64,000 nucleotides of DNA from Gordonia humi (GTDB taxonomy: Bacteria > Actinomycetota > Actinomycetes > Mycobacteriales > Mycobacteriaceae): positions 2,170,001 to 2,234,000 of the forward strand of contig NZ_JACIFP010000001.1 in the NCBI RefSeq assembly GCF_014197435.1, read 5' to 3'. Below are positions 53,341 through 61,203 of the stretch, piece by piece (positions within the stretch are counted from its first letter, which is position 1; each line of letters starts with the position of its first letter). The notes beneath the pieces are model-generated. The model searched no databases. It saw only the letters and a program-made list of their open reading frames with translations, and was not told the DNA's origin. The translations under genes were made by a program, and so were the position numbers.

Positions 53341-53985
53341 TCAGCCGATGCTGAACGGCTTGCCGTACATGGTGACGTTGCCCTTGAAGGTGTCGGTCGA
53401 GACCTGGACCTTCACGATCGCGCGAGCCGAGGCGTAGCCGGCGCAGCCGTCGACGCCGAAGCGCTCCTGGCTGTAGGCGAGGCCGCCGCGGCCGTTCGAG
53501 AAGCTGATGCTGCTCAGCGTGCTGCCGTCGCTCGCTGCCACGTTGATGATCGGCTTGAAAGCGCTGTCGCCGGGGCCGAGCTTGAAGTTGGCACCTGCGC
53601 TCGGATCGGCGGCGGCTCCACCTGAGGCGTCCGGCGTGACCTTGACGCCGCCGTCGGCACCTGCACCGAAGGTCAGCTGGCAGCCGACCTGGTATCCGGC
53701 GGTAACGGTGCCGCCCTTGACGTCACCCTTGGTGTTGATGGCGATCTTGCCGGAGACCCATGCCTCGCGGCTGGTCGCGATGTTGGTGACGGCGCGCGAA
53801 CGGGTGACCGACTCGTCGTACAGTCGGATCTGGACGCTGTTGCCATCGCCCAGGTTCTTCGAGACGTAGCCGCCCGGCAGCTTGCCTGCGTCGGCGTGGC
53901 CGACCATGGCGGTGGTGCCGCCTGCGGCGATGAGTGCGGCGCCGACTACGGCGGCACCGGCGACGATGCGGGAGTTCTTCTTCAT
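53341..53985 (-). CDS. MspA-family porin, second of a pair
   Basis: A 214-residue exported protein. The signal peptide (KKNSRIVAGAAVVGAALIAA to HADA) is followed by a beta-rich chain with YQVGCQLTF, DGCAGYASARAIVKV and the C-terminal MYGKPFSIG. These are MspA-family features; MspA forms octameric channels in the mycolic-acid outer membrane. The insert GGVKVTPDASGGAAADPSAG is low-complexity. Its start lies 35 bases from the next porin gene on the same strand. Confidence 0.87.
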   Translation of the reverse strand: MKKNSRIVAGAAVVGAALIAAGGTTAMVGHADAGKLPGGYVSKNLGDGNSVQIRLYDESVTRSRAVTNIATSREAWVSGKIAINTKGDVKGGTVTAGYQVGCQLTFGAGADGGVKVTPDASGGAAADPSAGANFKLGPGDSAFKPIINVAASDGSTLSSISFSNGRGGLAYSQERFGVDGCAGYASARAIVKVQVSTDTFKGNVTMYGKPFSIG

Positions 53986-54019
53986 GTCAGTAGTCCTTGT
54001 GCAGTAAGTCGTCGGGAGG

Positions 54020-54649
54020 TCAGTTGAGGCTGAACGGCTTGCCGTACAGGCTGGACTGGACGTAACCGCTGGTGGCGGTGATCGTGTCGTCGTCGGTCGA
54101 GAGGCCGTCGGCCGCGAGGACCTGGACAACCGAGCGCGCCGAGGCGTAGCCGCCGCAGCCCTCGACGTTGATGTTGAAGTTGTCGACCATGACGGTGCCG
54201 TGGCCCTTCTTCAGCGAGAGGCTGTCGCCCGACACGAATGCGACCTGACCCGGCTCCAGCGGAACGGTCAGCGAGCCGCTAAGTGACGGCGCAGCGCTGA
54301 TCGTCGCGCCGATTCCGCCCGACAGTCCCGCGATGTTGATCTGGCAGCCGACCAGGTAGCCCACCTTCAGGCTGCCGGTGCCCTTGCTGAGCTTGGCCGA
54401 GTAGGTGCCCGACACCGCTGCCGAGCGGCCGGCACCGTTGTTGGCGACCGAGTGGAGCGCGCGGGCGCTCTCGCCGGAGCGGCTGATCTTGACGACCTGG
54501 CCGTCGATGCCGGTGGAGGTCTTGCTGCCGCTGGGGAGGCGCGCTGCGTCGGCGTCGCCCGCGTTGATCATCAGACCGGCGGCGCCCACTGCCGAGACAG
54601 CGGCGACCGCTGCGACACGGCGCGCGATCGTTGTGGCCTTCTTGCTCAT
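54020..54649 (-). CDS. MspA-family porin, first of a pair
   Basis: A 209-residue paralogue of the neighbouring porin. The signal peptide ends near GDADA. Shared landmarks are VGYLVGCQINI, EGCGGYASARSVVQV and the C-terminal SLYGKPFSLN. TAGGAGACCTGA before the ATG supplies a ribosome site. The two proteins share ends and strand pattern but differ in the middle, so the duplication is old. Both are probably transcribed from the AT-rich region upstream. Confidence 0.87.
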   Translation of the reverse strand: MSKKATTIARRVAAVAAVSAVGAAGLMINAGDADAARLPSGSKTSTGIDGQVVKISRSGESARALHSVANNGAGRSAAVSGTYSAKLSKGTGSLKVGYLVGCQINIAGLSGGIGATISAAPSLSGSLTVPLEPGQVAFVSGDSLSLKKGHGTVMVDNFNINVEGCGGYASARSVVQVLAADGLSTDDDTITATSGYVQSSLYGKPFSLN

Positions 54650-55067
54650 TCAGGTCTCCTACTAAGACGGGGAGGGTTAGAACATTCGTATGGTTTCCCG
54701 GGTGGAACTGTAACGGAGGGCACCCTCATTTGCGAATAGAAAAACGCGCATGAGACGTGAATAACCTGAAGGAATCCTCAGAGTTGGCACAGATTTAACC
54801 TGACTGTCAAGTAAGTGAATCATTCGATCAGGCGATTTGGGCGAAAAGTCGGATTGCTGTTCGCAAGGTTATGCGCCGCCGAGCAGAAAACTGCGGACCC
54901 GTACTTGAGGGTTTCGGTCGTCACCGACGTGGGCTCAACACTTTTCGAGCAGTGGATCGGCCATCCGACGAGCATCAGGTTCGGAAATATTCAGTTGGAT
55001 GTCCTCGGTTTTTCGGGCGCCGAAGCGATCGTCAAATCGCGACGGCACGTCTGTGCCCCGCATAGCA
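54650..55067. other. AT-richer intergenic region upstream of the porins
   Basis: About 420 bases with clearly lower GC than the rest of the window, especially 54720-54900. A TTGACA box on the minus strand (54814-54809) could belong to the porin promoter. An open frame at 54815-55108 (plus strand) has unusual composition and no recognisable product; I do not call it a gene. Confidence 0.55.
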
Positions 55068-55099
55068 GAGGACGGACCCGGCGAACCGGATCCGTCCTC
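55068..55099 (-). terminator. Terminator of the thiolase gene
   Basis: On the minus strand GAGGACGGATCCGG, loop TTCG, CCGGGTCCGTCCTC: a 14-base stem with one G-T pair and a stable TTCG loop, 20 bases after the thiolase stop codon. Confidence 0.8.
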
Positions 55100-55119
55100 G
55101 CGATGTGACTCCGCGGTGT

Positions 55120-56340
55120 CTACAGGCGCTCGAGGATCATCGCCATGCCCTGGCCGCCGCCGACGCACATGGTCTCGAGACCGAACTGCCCGTCGTGCGT
55201 GGTGAGGTTGTTCAGCAGGGTGGTGGTGATACGTGCGCCGGTCATGCCGAACGGGTGGCCGAGAGCGATGGCGCCGCCCGAGACGTTCAGCTTGTCGTGG
55301 TCGATGCCCAGTTCGGCGGCCGAGCCGAGGACCTGCACGGCGAACGCCTCGTTGATCTCGGTGAGGTCGATGTCGCCGATGCTCATACCGGCCACGCGCA
55401 GGACCTTGCGCACGGCCTCGATCGGGCCGAGACCCATGATCTCCGGGCTCAGACCGGTGGCCGCGGTCGCGACGATCCGGGCGAGCGGCTTGAGGCCCAG
55501 CTCCTTGGCCTTGGTGTCGCTCATGACGACCAGGGCGGCCGCGCCGTCGTTCAGCGGGCAGGCGTTGCCCGCGGTGACGGTGCCGTCGGGGCGGAAGACG
55601 GGCTTCAGCTGCGAGATCTTCTCGTACGTGGTGCCGGCGCGGGGGCCGTCATCGGCCGAGACGACGGTGCCGTCGGCCAGGGTCAACGGATCGATCTCGC
55701 GGGCGAAGAAGCCGTCCGTGATCGCCTTCTCGGCTCGGTTCTGGGAGAGGACTCCCCACCGGTCCTGATCCTCCCGGGAGATGCCCGTGTACGACGCGAC
55801 GTTCTCGGCCGTCTGTCCCATCGCGATGTAGACGTCGGGGATCAGGCCGTCCTCGCGGGGGTCGTGCCAGACTCCCGCGCCGCCCTCGGCGGCCTTCGCG
55901 GTCCGGGCCTGCGCGTCGTCGAACAGCGGGTTCTTGGAGTTCGGCAGGCCGTCGGCGCCACCTGAGACGCCCATGCTCGAGACGCTCTCGACGCCGCCCG
56001 AGATGAAGACGTCGCCCTCGCCGGCCTTGATCGCGTGCAGTGCCATGCGTGTGGTCTGCACCGACGACGAGCAGTAGCGGTTCACCGTGACGCCGGGGAT
56101 GTGGTCGTAGCCGAGCTGAACTGCGACGCTACGGGCGATGTTGTAGCCGCCCTGACCTCCGGGCTGCCCGATGCCGAGATGGATGTCCTCGACGAGCGAC
56201 GGGTCGAGCTCGGGCACCTTGGCCAGTGCCGTCGCGATCATCTGACGAGCCATCTCGTCCGGTCGGAGGCTCGCCAGGGAGCCCTTTCCGGCGCGGCCGA
56301 TGGGGGAGCGGGCGGTTGCAACAATCACAGCTTCAGTCAT
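55120..56340 (-). CDS. Acetyl-CoA C-acyltransferase (thiolase)
   Basis: A 406-residue thiolase. The nucleophile is Cys in VNRYCSSSVQTTRMAL, the catalytic His is in GGAIALGHPFGMTGAR, and the second Cys is in MCVGGGQGMA. It cleaves 3-ketoacyl-CoA to acetyl-CoA plus a shortened acyl-CoA, or acts in reverse. Position next to cbs and metB matches fadA3 of M. tuberculosis as I recall. The ATG at 56340 opens the usual MTEAVIV; TATGCT lies seven bases upstream. Confidence 0.92.
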   Translation of the reverse strand: MTEAVIVATARSPIGRAGKGSLASLRPDEMARQMIATALAKVPELDPSLVEDIHLGIGQPGGQGGYNIARSVAVQLGYDHIPGVTVNRYCSSSVQTTRMALHAIKAGEGDVFISGGVESVSSMGVSGGADGLPNSKNPLFDDAQARTAKAAEGGAGVWHDPREDGLIPDVYIAMGQTAENVASYTGISREDQDRWGVLSQNRAEKAITDGFFAREIDPLTLADGTVVSADDGPRAGTTYEKISQLKPVFRPDGTVTAGNACPLNDGAAALVVMSDTKAKELGLKPLARIVATAATGLSPEIMGLGPIEAVRKVLRVAGMSIGDIDLTEINEAFAVQVLGSAAELGIDHDKLNVSGGAIALGHPFGMTGARITTTLLNNLTTHDGQFGLETMCVGGGQGMAMILERL

Positions 56341-56345
56341 GCGAC

Positions 56346-56367
56346 CAAGCATATGCTTGTTACAAGC
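56346..56367. promoter_or_regulatory. Overlapping palindromes on the thiolase promoter
   Basis: CAAGCATATGCTTG (14-base perfect palindrome) overlaps GCTTGT-T-ACAAGC (13 bases, symmetrical). The first contains the TATGCT -10 box (56353-56348, minus strand), seven bases before the ATG. Binding here would block the promoter. Confidence 0.65.
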
Positions 56368-56459
56368 GGTCGGCTTTTGTTCGCCGGATGCAGTCGGGAG
56401 TTTTGCGTACTGCGCGGGTCGACCGGGTGCCTGTTCGCTGAAAATGCGAACATGGAGGC

Positions 56460-57866
56460 ATGCGCATCGCCAATCACGTCGTCGACCTGGTCGGAAACAC
56501 CCCGCTCGTCAAGCTCAACTCGGTCGTCAAGCCGGGCGCGGGTCTGGTGGCGGCGAAGGTCGAGTACCTCAACCCGGGCGGCAGCTCCAAGGACCGCATC
56601 GCCACTCGTATGATCGACGCCGCGGAAGCGGCGGGCGAGCTCAAACCCGGTGGCACCATCGTCGAGCCCACGTCCGGCAACACCGGTGTCGGGTTGGCGC
56701 TGGTCGCCCAGCAGCGCGGCTACAAGTGCGTGTTCGTCTGTCCCGACAAGGTGGCCGAAGACAAGCGGAACGTGTTGCGCGCCTATGGCGCCGAGGTCGT
56801 CGTCTGCCCGACCGCGGTCCCGCCGGAGCACCCGGACAGCTACTACAACGTGTCCGACCGCCTCGTGGGTGAGATCGACGGCGCGTGGAAGCCCAACCAG
56901 TACGCCAACCCGAACGGCCCGCTCTCGCATTACGAGACCACCGGCCCGGAGATCTGGCGAGACACCGACGGCACGGTGACGCACTTCGTGGCGGGCGTCG
57001 GCACCGGCGGCACCATCACCGGCACCGGTCGCTACCTGAAGGAGATCTCCGGCGGCGCGGTCACCGTGGTCGGCGTCGACCCGGAGGGCTCGGTGTACTC
57101 CGGCGGCGACGGTCGTCCGTACCTCGTCGAAGGCGTCGGTGAAGACTTCTGGCCGGATGCGTACGACCCGACCGTTCCCGACGAGATCATCGCCGTGAGC
57201 GATGCCGATTCGTTCGACATGACCCGTCGCCTGGCCCGCGAAGAGGGGCTGCTCGTCGGCGGGTCGTGCGGCATGGCCGTCGTCGCCGCTCTCGAAGTGG
57301 CCGAACGCGAGGGGCCCGACGCCGTCGTCGTCGTGCTGCTGCCCGACGGCGGCCGCGGCTACATGTCGAAGATCTTCAACGACGACTGGATGAGCAGCTA
57401 CGGCTTCCTGCGCACCCCGCTCGGCGGCGGTGCGGTGCCGGAGTCGACCGTCGGCGATCTGCTGCGGGGAAAGTCGGGTTCGCTGCCCGACCTGGTCCAC
57501 ACGCACCCGCAGGAGACGATCCGCGACGCCATCGAGATCCTCCGCGAGTACGGGGTCTCGCAGATGCCGGTCGTCGGCGCGGAACCGCCGATCATGGCGG
57601 GCGAGATCGCGGGTGCGGTGAACGAGCGCGATCTGCTCTCGGCGGTCTTCGAAGGCCGAGCGAGCCTGGCCGACCCGGTGTCCAAGCACATGGGCGTCCC
57701 GTTCACCCTGATCGGCGCGGGCGAACCGGTCTCCGCCGCGATGAAGGCGCTCAGCGAGTCCGACGCGCTCATGGTGATCGAAGAGGGCAAGCCCGTCGGC
57801 GTGATCACCCGCCACGACCTTCTCGCATTCGCGAGCACCCACCCGATTCCCGCGCAGGAGGACTGA
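56460..57866 (+). CDS. cbs: Cystathionine beta-synthase
   Basis: A 468-residue enzyme. The PLP domain holds Lys44 in GGSSKDRIATR and the phosphate-binding loop GTGGTITGTGR; the C-terminal 130 residues form a CBS pair (DLVHTHPQETIRDAIEILRE, MKALSESDALMVIEEGKPVG). It condenses serine and homocysteine to cystathionine, the first step of reverse transsulfuration. The next gene, metB, overlaps it by one base and encodes the following step. GGAGG is unusually close to the ATG, one base away. Confidence 0.93.
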   Translation: MRIANHVVDLVGNTPLVKLNSVVKPGAGLVAAKVEYLNPGGSSKDRIATRMIDAAEAAGELKPGGTIVEPTSGNTGVGLALVAQQRGYKCVFVCPDKVAEDKRNVLRAYGAEVVVCPTAVPPEHPDSYYNVSDRLVGEIDGAWKPNQYANPNGPLSHYETTGPEIWRDTDGTVTHFVAGVGTGGTITGTGRYLKEISGGAVTVVGVDPEGSVYSGGDGRPYLVEGVGEDFWPDAYDPTVPDEIIAVSDADSFDMTRRLAREEGLLVGGSCGMAVVAALEVAEREGPDAVVVVLLPDGGRGYMSKIFNDDWMSSYGFLRTPLGGGAVPESTVGDLLRGKSGSLPDLVHTHPQETIRDAIEILREYGVSQMPVVGAEPPIMAGEIAGAVNERDLLSAVFEGRASLADPVSKHMGVPFTLIGAGEPVSAAMKALSESDALMVIEEGKPVGVITRHDLLAFASTHPIPAQED

Positions 57867-59008
57867 TGACCGACCACGGCTTCTCGACCAAGGCGATCCA
57901 TGCGGGCTGGGACCCCGATCCGCGGACCGGCGCCGTCAACGTGCCGATCTTCGCGAGCTCGACCTTCGCGCAGGACGGCGTCGGCGGCATGCGCGACGGG
58001 TTCGAGTACGCGCGTACCGGCAACCCCACCCGCCGTGCGCTCGAGGCGAACATGGCAGCCATCGAGGGCGGCGCCTACGGCCGGGGGTTCTCCTCGGGTA
58101 TGGCGGCGACCGACGCGACGCTGCGCGCCGCGTTGCGCCCCGGTGATCACATCGTCATCCCGAACGATGCGTACGGCGGCACGTTCCGCCTGATCGACAA
58201 GGCGTTCACCGAGTGGGGGATCACCTATTCGGTGGCACCGGTCGTCGATCCGGACGCCGTCGCCGCGGCGATGACCCCGCAGACACGACTGGTGTGGATC
58301 GAGACCCCCACCAACCCCCTGCTCAACGTGGGCGACATCGCGAAGCTGGCCGACGTCGCCCACGCCGGCGGTGCTCGGCTCGTCGTCGACAACACGTTCG
58401 CCACCCCGTACCTGCAGCAGCCGCTGTCGCTGGGGGCCGACGTCGTACTGCACTCGACCACCAAGTACCTGGGTGGCCACTCGGATGTCGTCGGCGGCGC
58501 AATCGTCACGAACGACGAGCAGACCGACGCCGACATCGCGTTCCTGCAGAACGGCTCCGGCGGGGTGCCTGGACCGTTCGACGCGTACCTGACGATGCGC
58601 GGCATCAAGACGCTGTCGGTGCGCATGGACCGCCACTGCGACAACGCGGAGAAGCTGGTCGAGTTCCTCTCGGCGCACAAGGCGATCGACAGCGTGCTGT
58701 ACCCGGGGCTGGAGGGGCACCCCGGTCACGCGACCGCGGCCTCGCAGATGCGTCGATTCGGCGGGATGATCTCTGTGCAGTTGGCCGGTGGCCGTCAGGC
58801 CGCGCTCGACTTCTGCGCGAAGACCGAGGTGTTCACGCTCGCCGAATCACTCGGCGGCATCGAGTCGCTGATCGAGCACCCGGGCGCCATGACCCACGCG
58901 TCCACCGCGGGCTCCCTGCTGGAGGTCCCGGACAACCTGGTCCGCCTCTCCGTCGGCATCGAGGACGTCGACGACCTCCTCGCGGACGTCGACCAGGCGC
59001 TGCGCTGA
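57866..59008 (+). CDS. metB: Cystathionine gamma-synthase/lyase
   Basis: A 380-residue Cys/Met-metabolism PLP enzyme. It shows FEYARTGNPTR, the PLP lysine Lys200 in LHSTTKYLGGHSD and SLGGIESLIEHPGAMTH near the C-terminus. Gene order beside cbs suggests cystathionine gamma-lyase activity in vivo, though family members can do gamma-synthesis too. The ATG shares its A with the cbs stop (TGATG). A hairpin terminator follows. Confidence 0.92.
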   Translation: MTDHGFSTKAIHAGWDPDPRTGAVNVPIFASSTFAQDGVGGMRDGFEYARTGNPTRRALEANMAAIEGGAYGRGFSSGMAATDATLRAALRPGDHIVIPNDAYGGTFRLIDKAFTEWGITYSVAPVVDPDAVAAAMTPQTRLVWIETPTNPLLNVGDIAKLADVAHAGGARLVVDNTFATPYLQQPLSLGADVVLHSTTKYLGGHSDVVGGAIVTNDEQTDADIAFLQNGSGGVPGPFDAYLTMRGIKTLSVRMDRHCDNAEKLVEFLSAHKAIDSVLYPGLEGHPGHATAASQMRRFGGMISVQLAGGRQAALDFCAKTEVFTLAESLGGIESLIEHPGAMTHASTAGSLLEVPDNLVRLSVGIEDVDDLLADVDQALR

Positions 59009-59022
59009 GTCTGTTCGTACTC

Positions 59023-59061
59023 GGGCACTCGAAACGACCGTAGAGGTCGTTTCGAGTGCCC
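59023..59061. repeat. GGCACT-family hairpin, copy D
   Basis: Perfect 17-base arms GGGCACTCGAAACGACC and GGTCGTTTCGAGTGCCC around GTAGA. It lies between the convergent metB and second DUF559 genes and would terminate both. Nearly identical to copy E, 1 kb away. Confidence 0.9.
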
Positions 59062-59069
59062 AAGTCGTC

Positions 59070-59972
59070 TCAGTCGACGTTCTCCCGGAGTTCCATCGCC
59101 GTCTGCAGCTCGCGGAGCACCTCGTCGGGCTCCTGCATGAGTCGTTTCCACGTGAAGATCAGCGGCAGCCAGTCGGCGTTGACCAGCGCGTTGGTGACCT
59201 TCTGGTCGCGTTCCCAGCGGTCGTAGTCGTGGTGGAACGCCCAGCCGTGCAACTCCACGGCGATCCGGTGCTCCGGGAAGACGAAGTCGAGTCGGTAGGG
59301 GCCGAACTCGACCTGCTGCCTCCATCCGGTGATTCCGTGCCGGCGCAGGAACCGGACGAACTTGCGTTCCAATTCGGACTCGGAGACGTCGTCGGCCGCT
59401 GCCAGGATCGTGCGCGCCGCAGCCATACCGTGTGCGCCGCAGTTCCGATCGAGGGCCGCGTGCAATTGTTTCAGTGTGACCAGGCGTCGTTGCAGAGTCC
59501 GATCCATGATCTCCACTCCGTCGTCGCGTTCGGCCGCGACCATGAGAACAGTGAGAGGCAGTGCGACCGAGTCGACGCCGTGCACGCTCGTGAGATCCTC
59601 GGCGGGGAACGTACGCCGACGGATCTGTGTCGGGATGCTGCAGCCTCTGCTGCCGTGCGCCGACCTCGGCACCGACAGGCTGACCCGGGTGCCGGGTCGA
59701 TCGATCAGATCGTGGAGCCAGGCGGCCGACGTTCGATCTGCGACACCGCCGTGCGACGCCACGGCTATCCGGATCGCGGCCATATCCGACATCGGGTGTT
59801 CCGCGGACAGATGAACCGACGGGCCCCGCGAGGCCCACAGTCCCGATGAGGTCTTGCGGTAGACCTGACGTCTGGTCATCCCCAGCGACCCGGCCTGTCC
59901 GGTCGTGATGACTCCGTCGTGAGCCGCGAGAAATCGCGCCACCTTCACTGCTGTCGAATCGTTGTCCCCCAT
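59070..59972 (-). CDS. DUF559/Vsr-fold endonuclease-like protein with AbiEi-like N-terminus, copy 2
   Basis: A 300-residue paralogue of the protein at 40112, alignable over its whole length. The winged-helix part is FLAAHDGVITTGQAGSLG to PSVHLSAEHP; the nuclease part is SESELERKFVRFLRR, RLDFVFP (Asp229) and IAVELHGWAFH (Glu240), ending WLPLIFTWKRL. Unlike copy 1 it keeps both acidic residues, so it could be an active nickase or endonuclease. It lies between metB and greA, neighbours in M. tuberculosis, and is flanked by hairpins D and E. Confidence 0.77.
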   Translation of the reverse strand: MGDNDSTAVKVARFLAAHDGVITTGQAGSLGMTRRQVYRKTSSGLWASRGPSVHLSAEHPMSDMAAIRIAVASHGGVADRTSAAWLHDLIDRPGTRVSLSVPRSAHGSRGCSIPTQIRRRTFPAEDLTSVHGVDSVALPLTVLMVAAERDDGVEIMDRTLQRRLVTLKQLHAALDRNCGAHGMAAARTILAAADDVSESELERKFVRFLRRHGITGWRQQVEFGPYRLDFVFPEHRIAVELHGWAFHHDYDRWERDQKVTNALVNADWLPLIFTWKRLMQEPDEVLRELQTAMELRENVD

Positions 59973-60009
59973 ACTCAGTCAGACGCGACGACTGCCGATC
60001 CGGTTCCGT
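59973..60009 (-). promoter_or_regulatory. Conserved 5' block of the second DUF559 gene
   Basis: On the minus strand ACGGAACCGGATCGGC and CGCGTCTGAC lead to the ATG with the same spacing as in copy 1. The base at most other positions also agrees, and identity continues into the first codons (ATGGGGG). Confidence 0.7.
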
Positions 60010-60050
60010 CGCGTGCATCCCGGGTGTGTCGGCTCGACTGTTCGCAGTCG

Positions 60051-60087
60051 GGCACTCGAAACGACCGTGGCGGTCGTTTCGAGTGCC
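60051..60087. repeat. GGCACT-family hairpin, copy E
   Basis: Perfect 17-base arms GGCACTCGAAACGACCG and CGGTCGTTTCGAGTGCC around a three-base loop. It lies 21 bases after the stop of the SRPBCC gene and upstream of the second DUF559 gene. Confidence 0.9.
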
Positions 60088-60107
60088 GAAATGCAGACAG
60101 GCCCCGA

Positions 60108-60605
60108 TCAGACCTTCGAGAAGTGCCTGATCGTGTCCGTCTCGACGGTGCCGAAAGCGCCGTTGGCGATGGGGGAGGACAGGAACGACGGCAGACCGGC
60201 GCCGCCGAGTTCCATCGCGAACTTCCAAATCAGTCTGCACCCGTGGTCGGCCGGTGAGACCTCGGTGTACTCGCCGAACCTGCGCAGGCCGGGGATGTTG
60301 GCGCGTATGCCGCGGAATCCGTGGCGGTAGGTCGAGGTCGCCGGGTCCTCGTCCCAGATGAAGAACTCCTCGTCCATCTTGACGACGCCGGGTGCGAGGA
60401 CCACCGAGCGCGTCGTGCCGACACCGTGCGGCTCGGGTGAGGTGAAGGTGACCGACGTCAGTGCTCGGCACCAGTCGAGTGTGTTCTGCCGAGTGAACTC
60501 CGCCCACGCCGTCTCCGATGCGACGGGCAGCGCCACGTCGATCTGGTAGCGCATGGGAGCGGTGTCGTAGAACTGCTCGTCGAAGGGTGCGAGATCGTAT
60601 GTCAT
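60108..60605 (-). CDS. SRPBCC (START-like) ligand-binding protein
   Basis: A 165-residue protein with the START-like pattern. A first strand and helix (RYQIDVALPVASETAWAEFT) is followed by VTFTSPEPHGVGTTRSVVL and the long C-terminal helix with FLSSPIANGAFGTVETDTIR. These proteins bind lipids or aromatic compounds; the ligand is unknown. The ATG at 60605 has TACACT seven bases upstream, a leaderless layout. It is divergent from an XRE regulator. Confidence 0.8.
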   Translation of the reverse strand: MTYDLAPFDEQFYDTAPMRYQIDVALPVASETAWAEFTRQNTLDWCRALTSVTFTSPEPHGVGTTRSVVLAPGVVKMDEEFFIWDEDPATSTYRHGFRGIRANIPGLRRFGEYTEVSPADHGCRLIWKFAMELGGAGLPSFLSSPIANGAFGTVETDTIRHFSKV

Positions 60606-60612
60606 GCCGCGC

Positions 60613-60618
60613 AGTGTA
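60613..60618 (-). promoter_or_regulatory. -10 box, leaderless promoter of the SRPBCC gene
   Basis: TACACT, seven bases, ATG; no ribosome site. Confidence 0.5.
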
Positions 60619-60689
60619 GTGCCCGTGACGGCGCCGGACCGGTCCTGACTGGGGTCGATCGCGCGATCGGCTTCTGCCACAACAATATT

Positions 60690-60720
60690 CACACAGATGT
60701 GTGCGGACATTGATGTGTGC
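60690..60720. promoter_or_regulatory. Repeats at the XRE/SRPBCC divergent promoter
   Basis: CACACA-GA-TGTGTG (60690-60703) is an inverted repeat, and GATGTGTGC occurs twice, 16 bases apart (60696-60704, 60712-60720). They lie just upstream of the XRE gene, so they may be its own operators. Confidence 0.5.
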
Positions 60721-60739
60721 ATACAGCAGGGTTGACGGT

Positions 60740-61111
60740 GTGGACGAGACGCGTTGGGAACCTCTGGAGTGGGGCACGTACGCGCACTCGCTGGGACATC
60801 GTCTCGTCGTGATCCGCAAGATCAGGAAGTACTCCCAAGAAGATCTCGCCGAGCGCGCGGGTCTGCACCGCAATCAGATCTCGAACCTCGAGCGGGGCAC
60901 GGGCAACGGTGGGCTCCGGGTGTCCGATCCGGTGCTGTCCACCGTGTATCGGCTTGCGCGAGCGCTCGACGTGCCGCCCGCCTACCTGTTGCCGGATCTG
61001 CGGTCGCCCGTCGCGCTCCGCTCTGCCGAACAGACTTCGCGTATCGAATTGTCCGCGGTCGAGGTGCAGTTGCGCGACCTGCTGGAGCGACAGTTCGGCG
61101 ACGGCGCGTAA
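60740..61111 (+). CDS. XRE-family transcriptional regulator
   Basis: A 123-residue protein with one lambda-repressor HTH (LVVIRKIRKYSQEDLAERAG and LHRNQISNLERGTGNGG), then LSTVYRLARALDVPPAYLLP and a short acidic tail. I chose GTG 60740, nine bases after CAGGG; in-frame starts at 60713 (ATG) and 60701 (GTG) would add 9 or 13 residues. It probably regulates itself and the divergent SRPBCC gene. Confidence 0.85.
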   Translation: MDETRWEPLEWGTYAHSLGHRLVVIRKIRKYSQEDLAERAGLHRNQISNLERGTGNGGLRVSDPVLSTVYRLARALDVPPAYLLPDLRSPVALRSAEQTSRIELSAVEVQLRDLLERQFGDGA

Positions 61112-61148
61112 TCACGTCGTAGACGTGACTCGTAGACGCCACTCGTAG

Positions 61149-61198
61149 ACGCCGAAGCGGCGGCACCGGATGAGAGTCCGATGCCGCCGCTTCGGCGT
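61149..61198. terminator. 17-base perfect stem, bidirectional terminator
   Basis: Arms ACGCCGAAGCGGCGGCA and TGCCGCCGCTTCGGCGT enclose a smaller CGGA/TCCG stem. It stands six bases after the greA stop and also downstream of the XRE gene. Three copies of CGTAGACG precede it. Confidence 0.88.
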
Positions 61199-61203
61199 GT
61201 CTG

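Noticed and set aside
54815..55108. Open frame of 97 codons on the plus strand
   Set aside because: GTG start without ribosome site, no recognisable family, and it runs through the thiolase terminator hairpin.
57266..59008. Open frame of 580 codons ending with metB
   Set aside because: Only the part from 57866 is MetB. The 200 codons before it are an Arg-rich out-of-frame reading of cbs.
58795..60873. Open frame of 692 codons on the minus strand
   Set aside because: Arg- and Thr-rich, without motifs, and overlaps metB, the DUF559 gene, the SRPBCC gene and the XRE gene in wrong frames.
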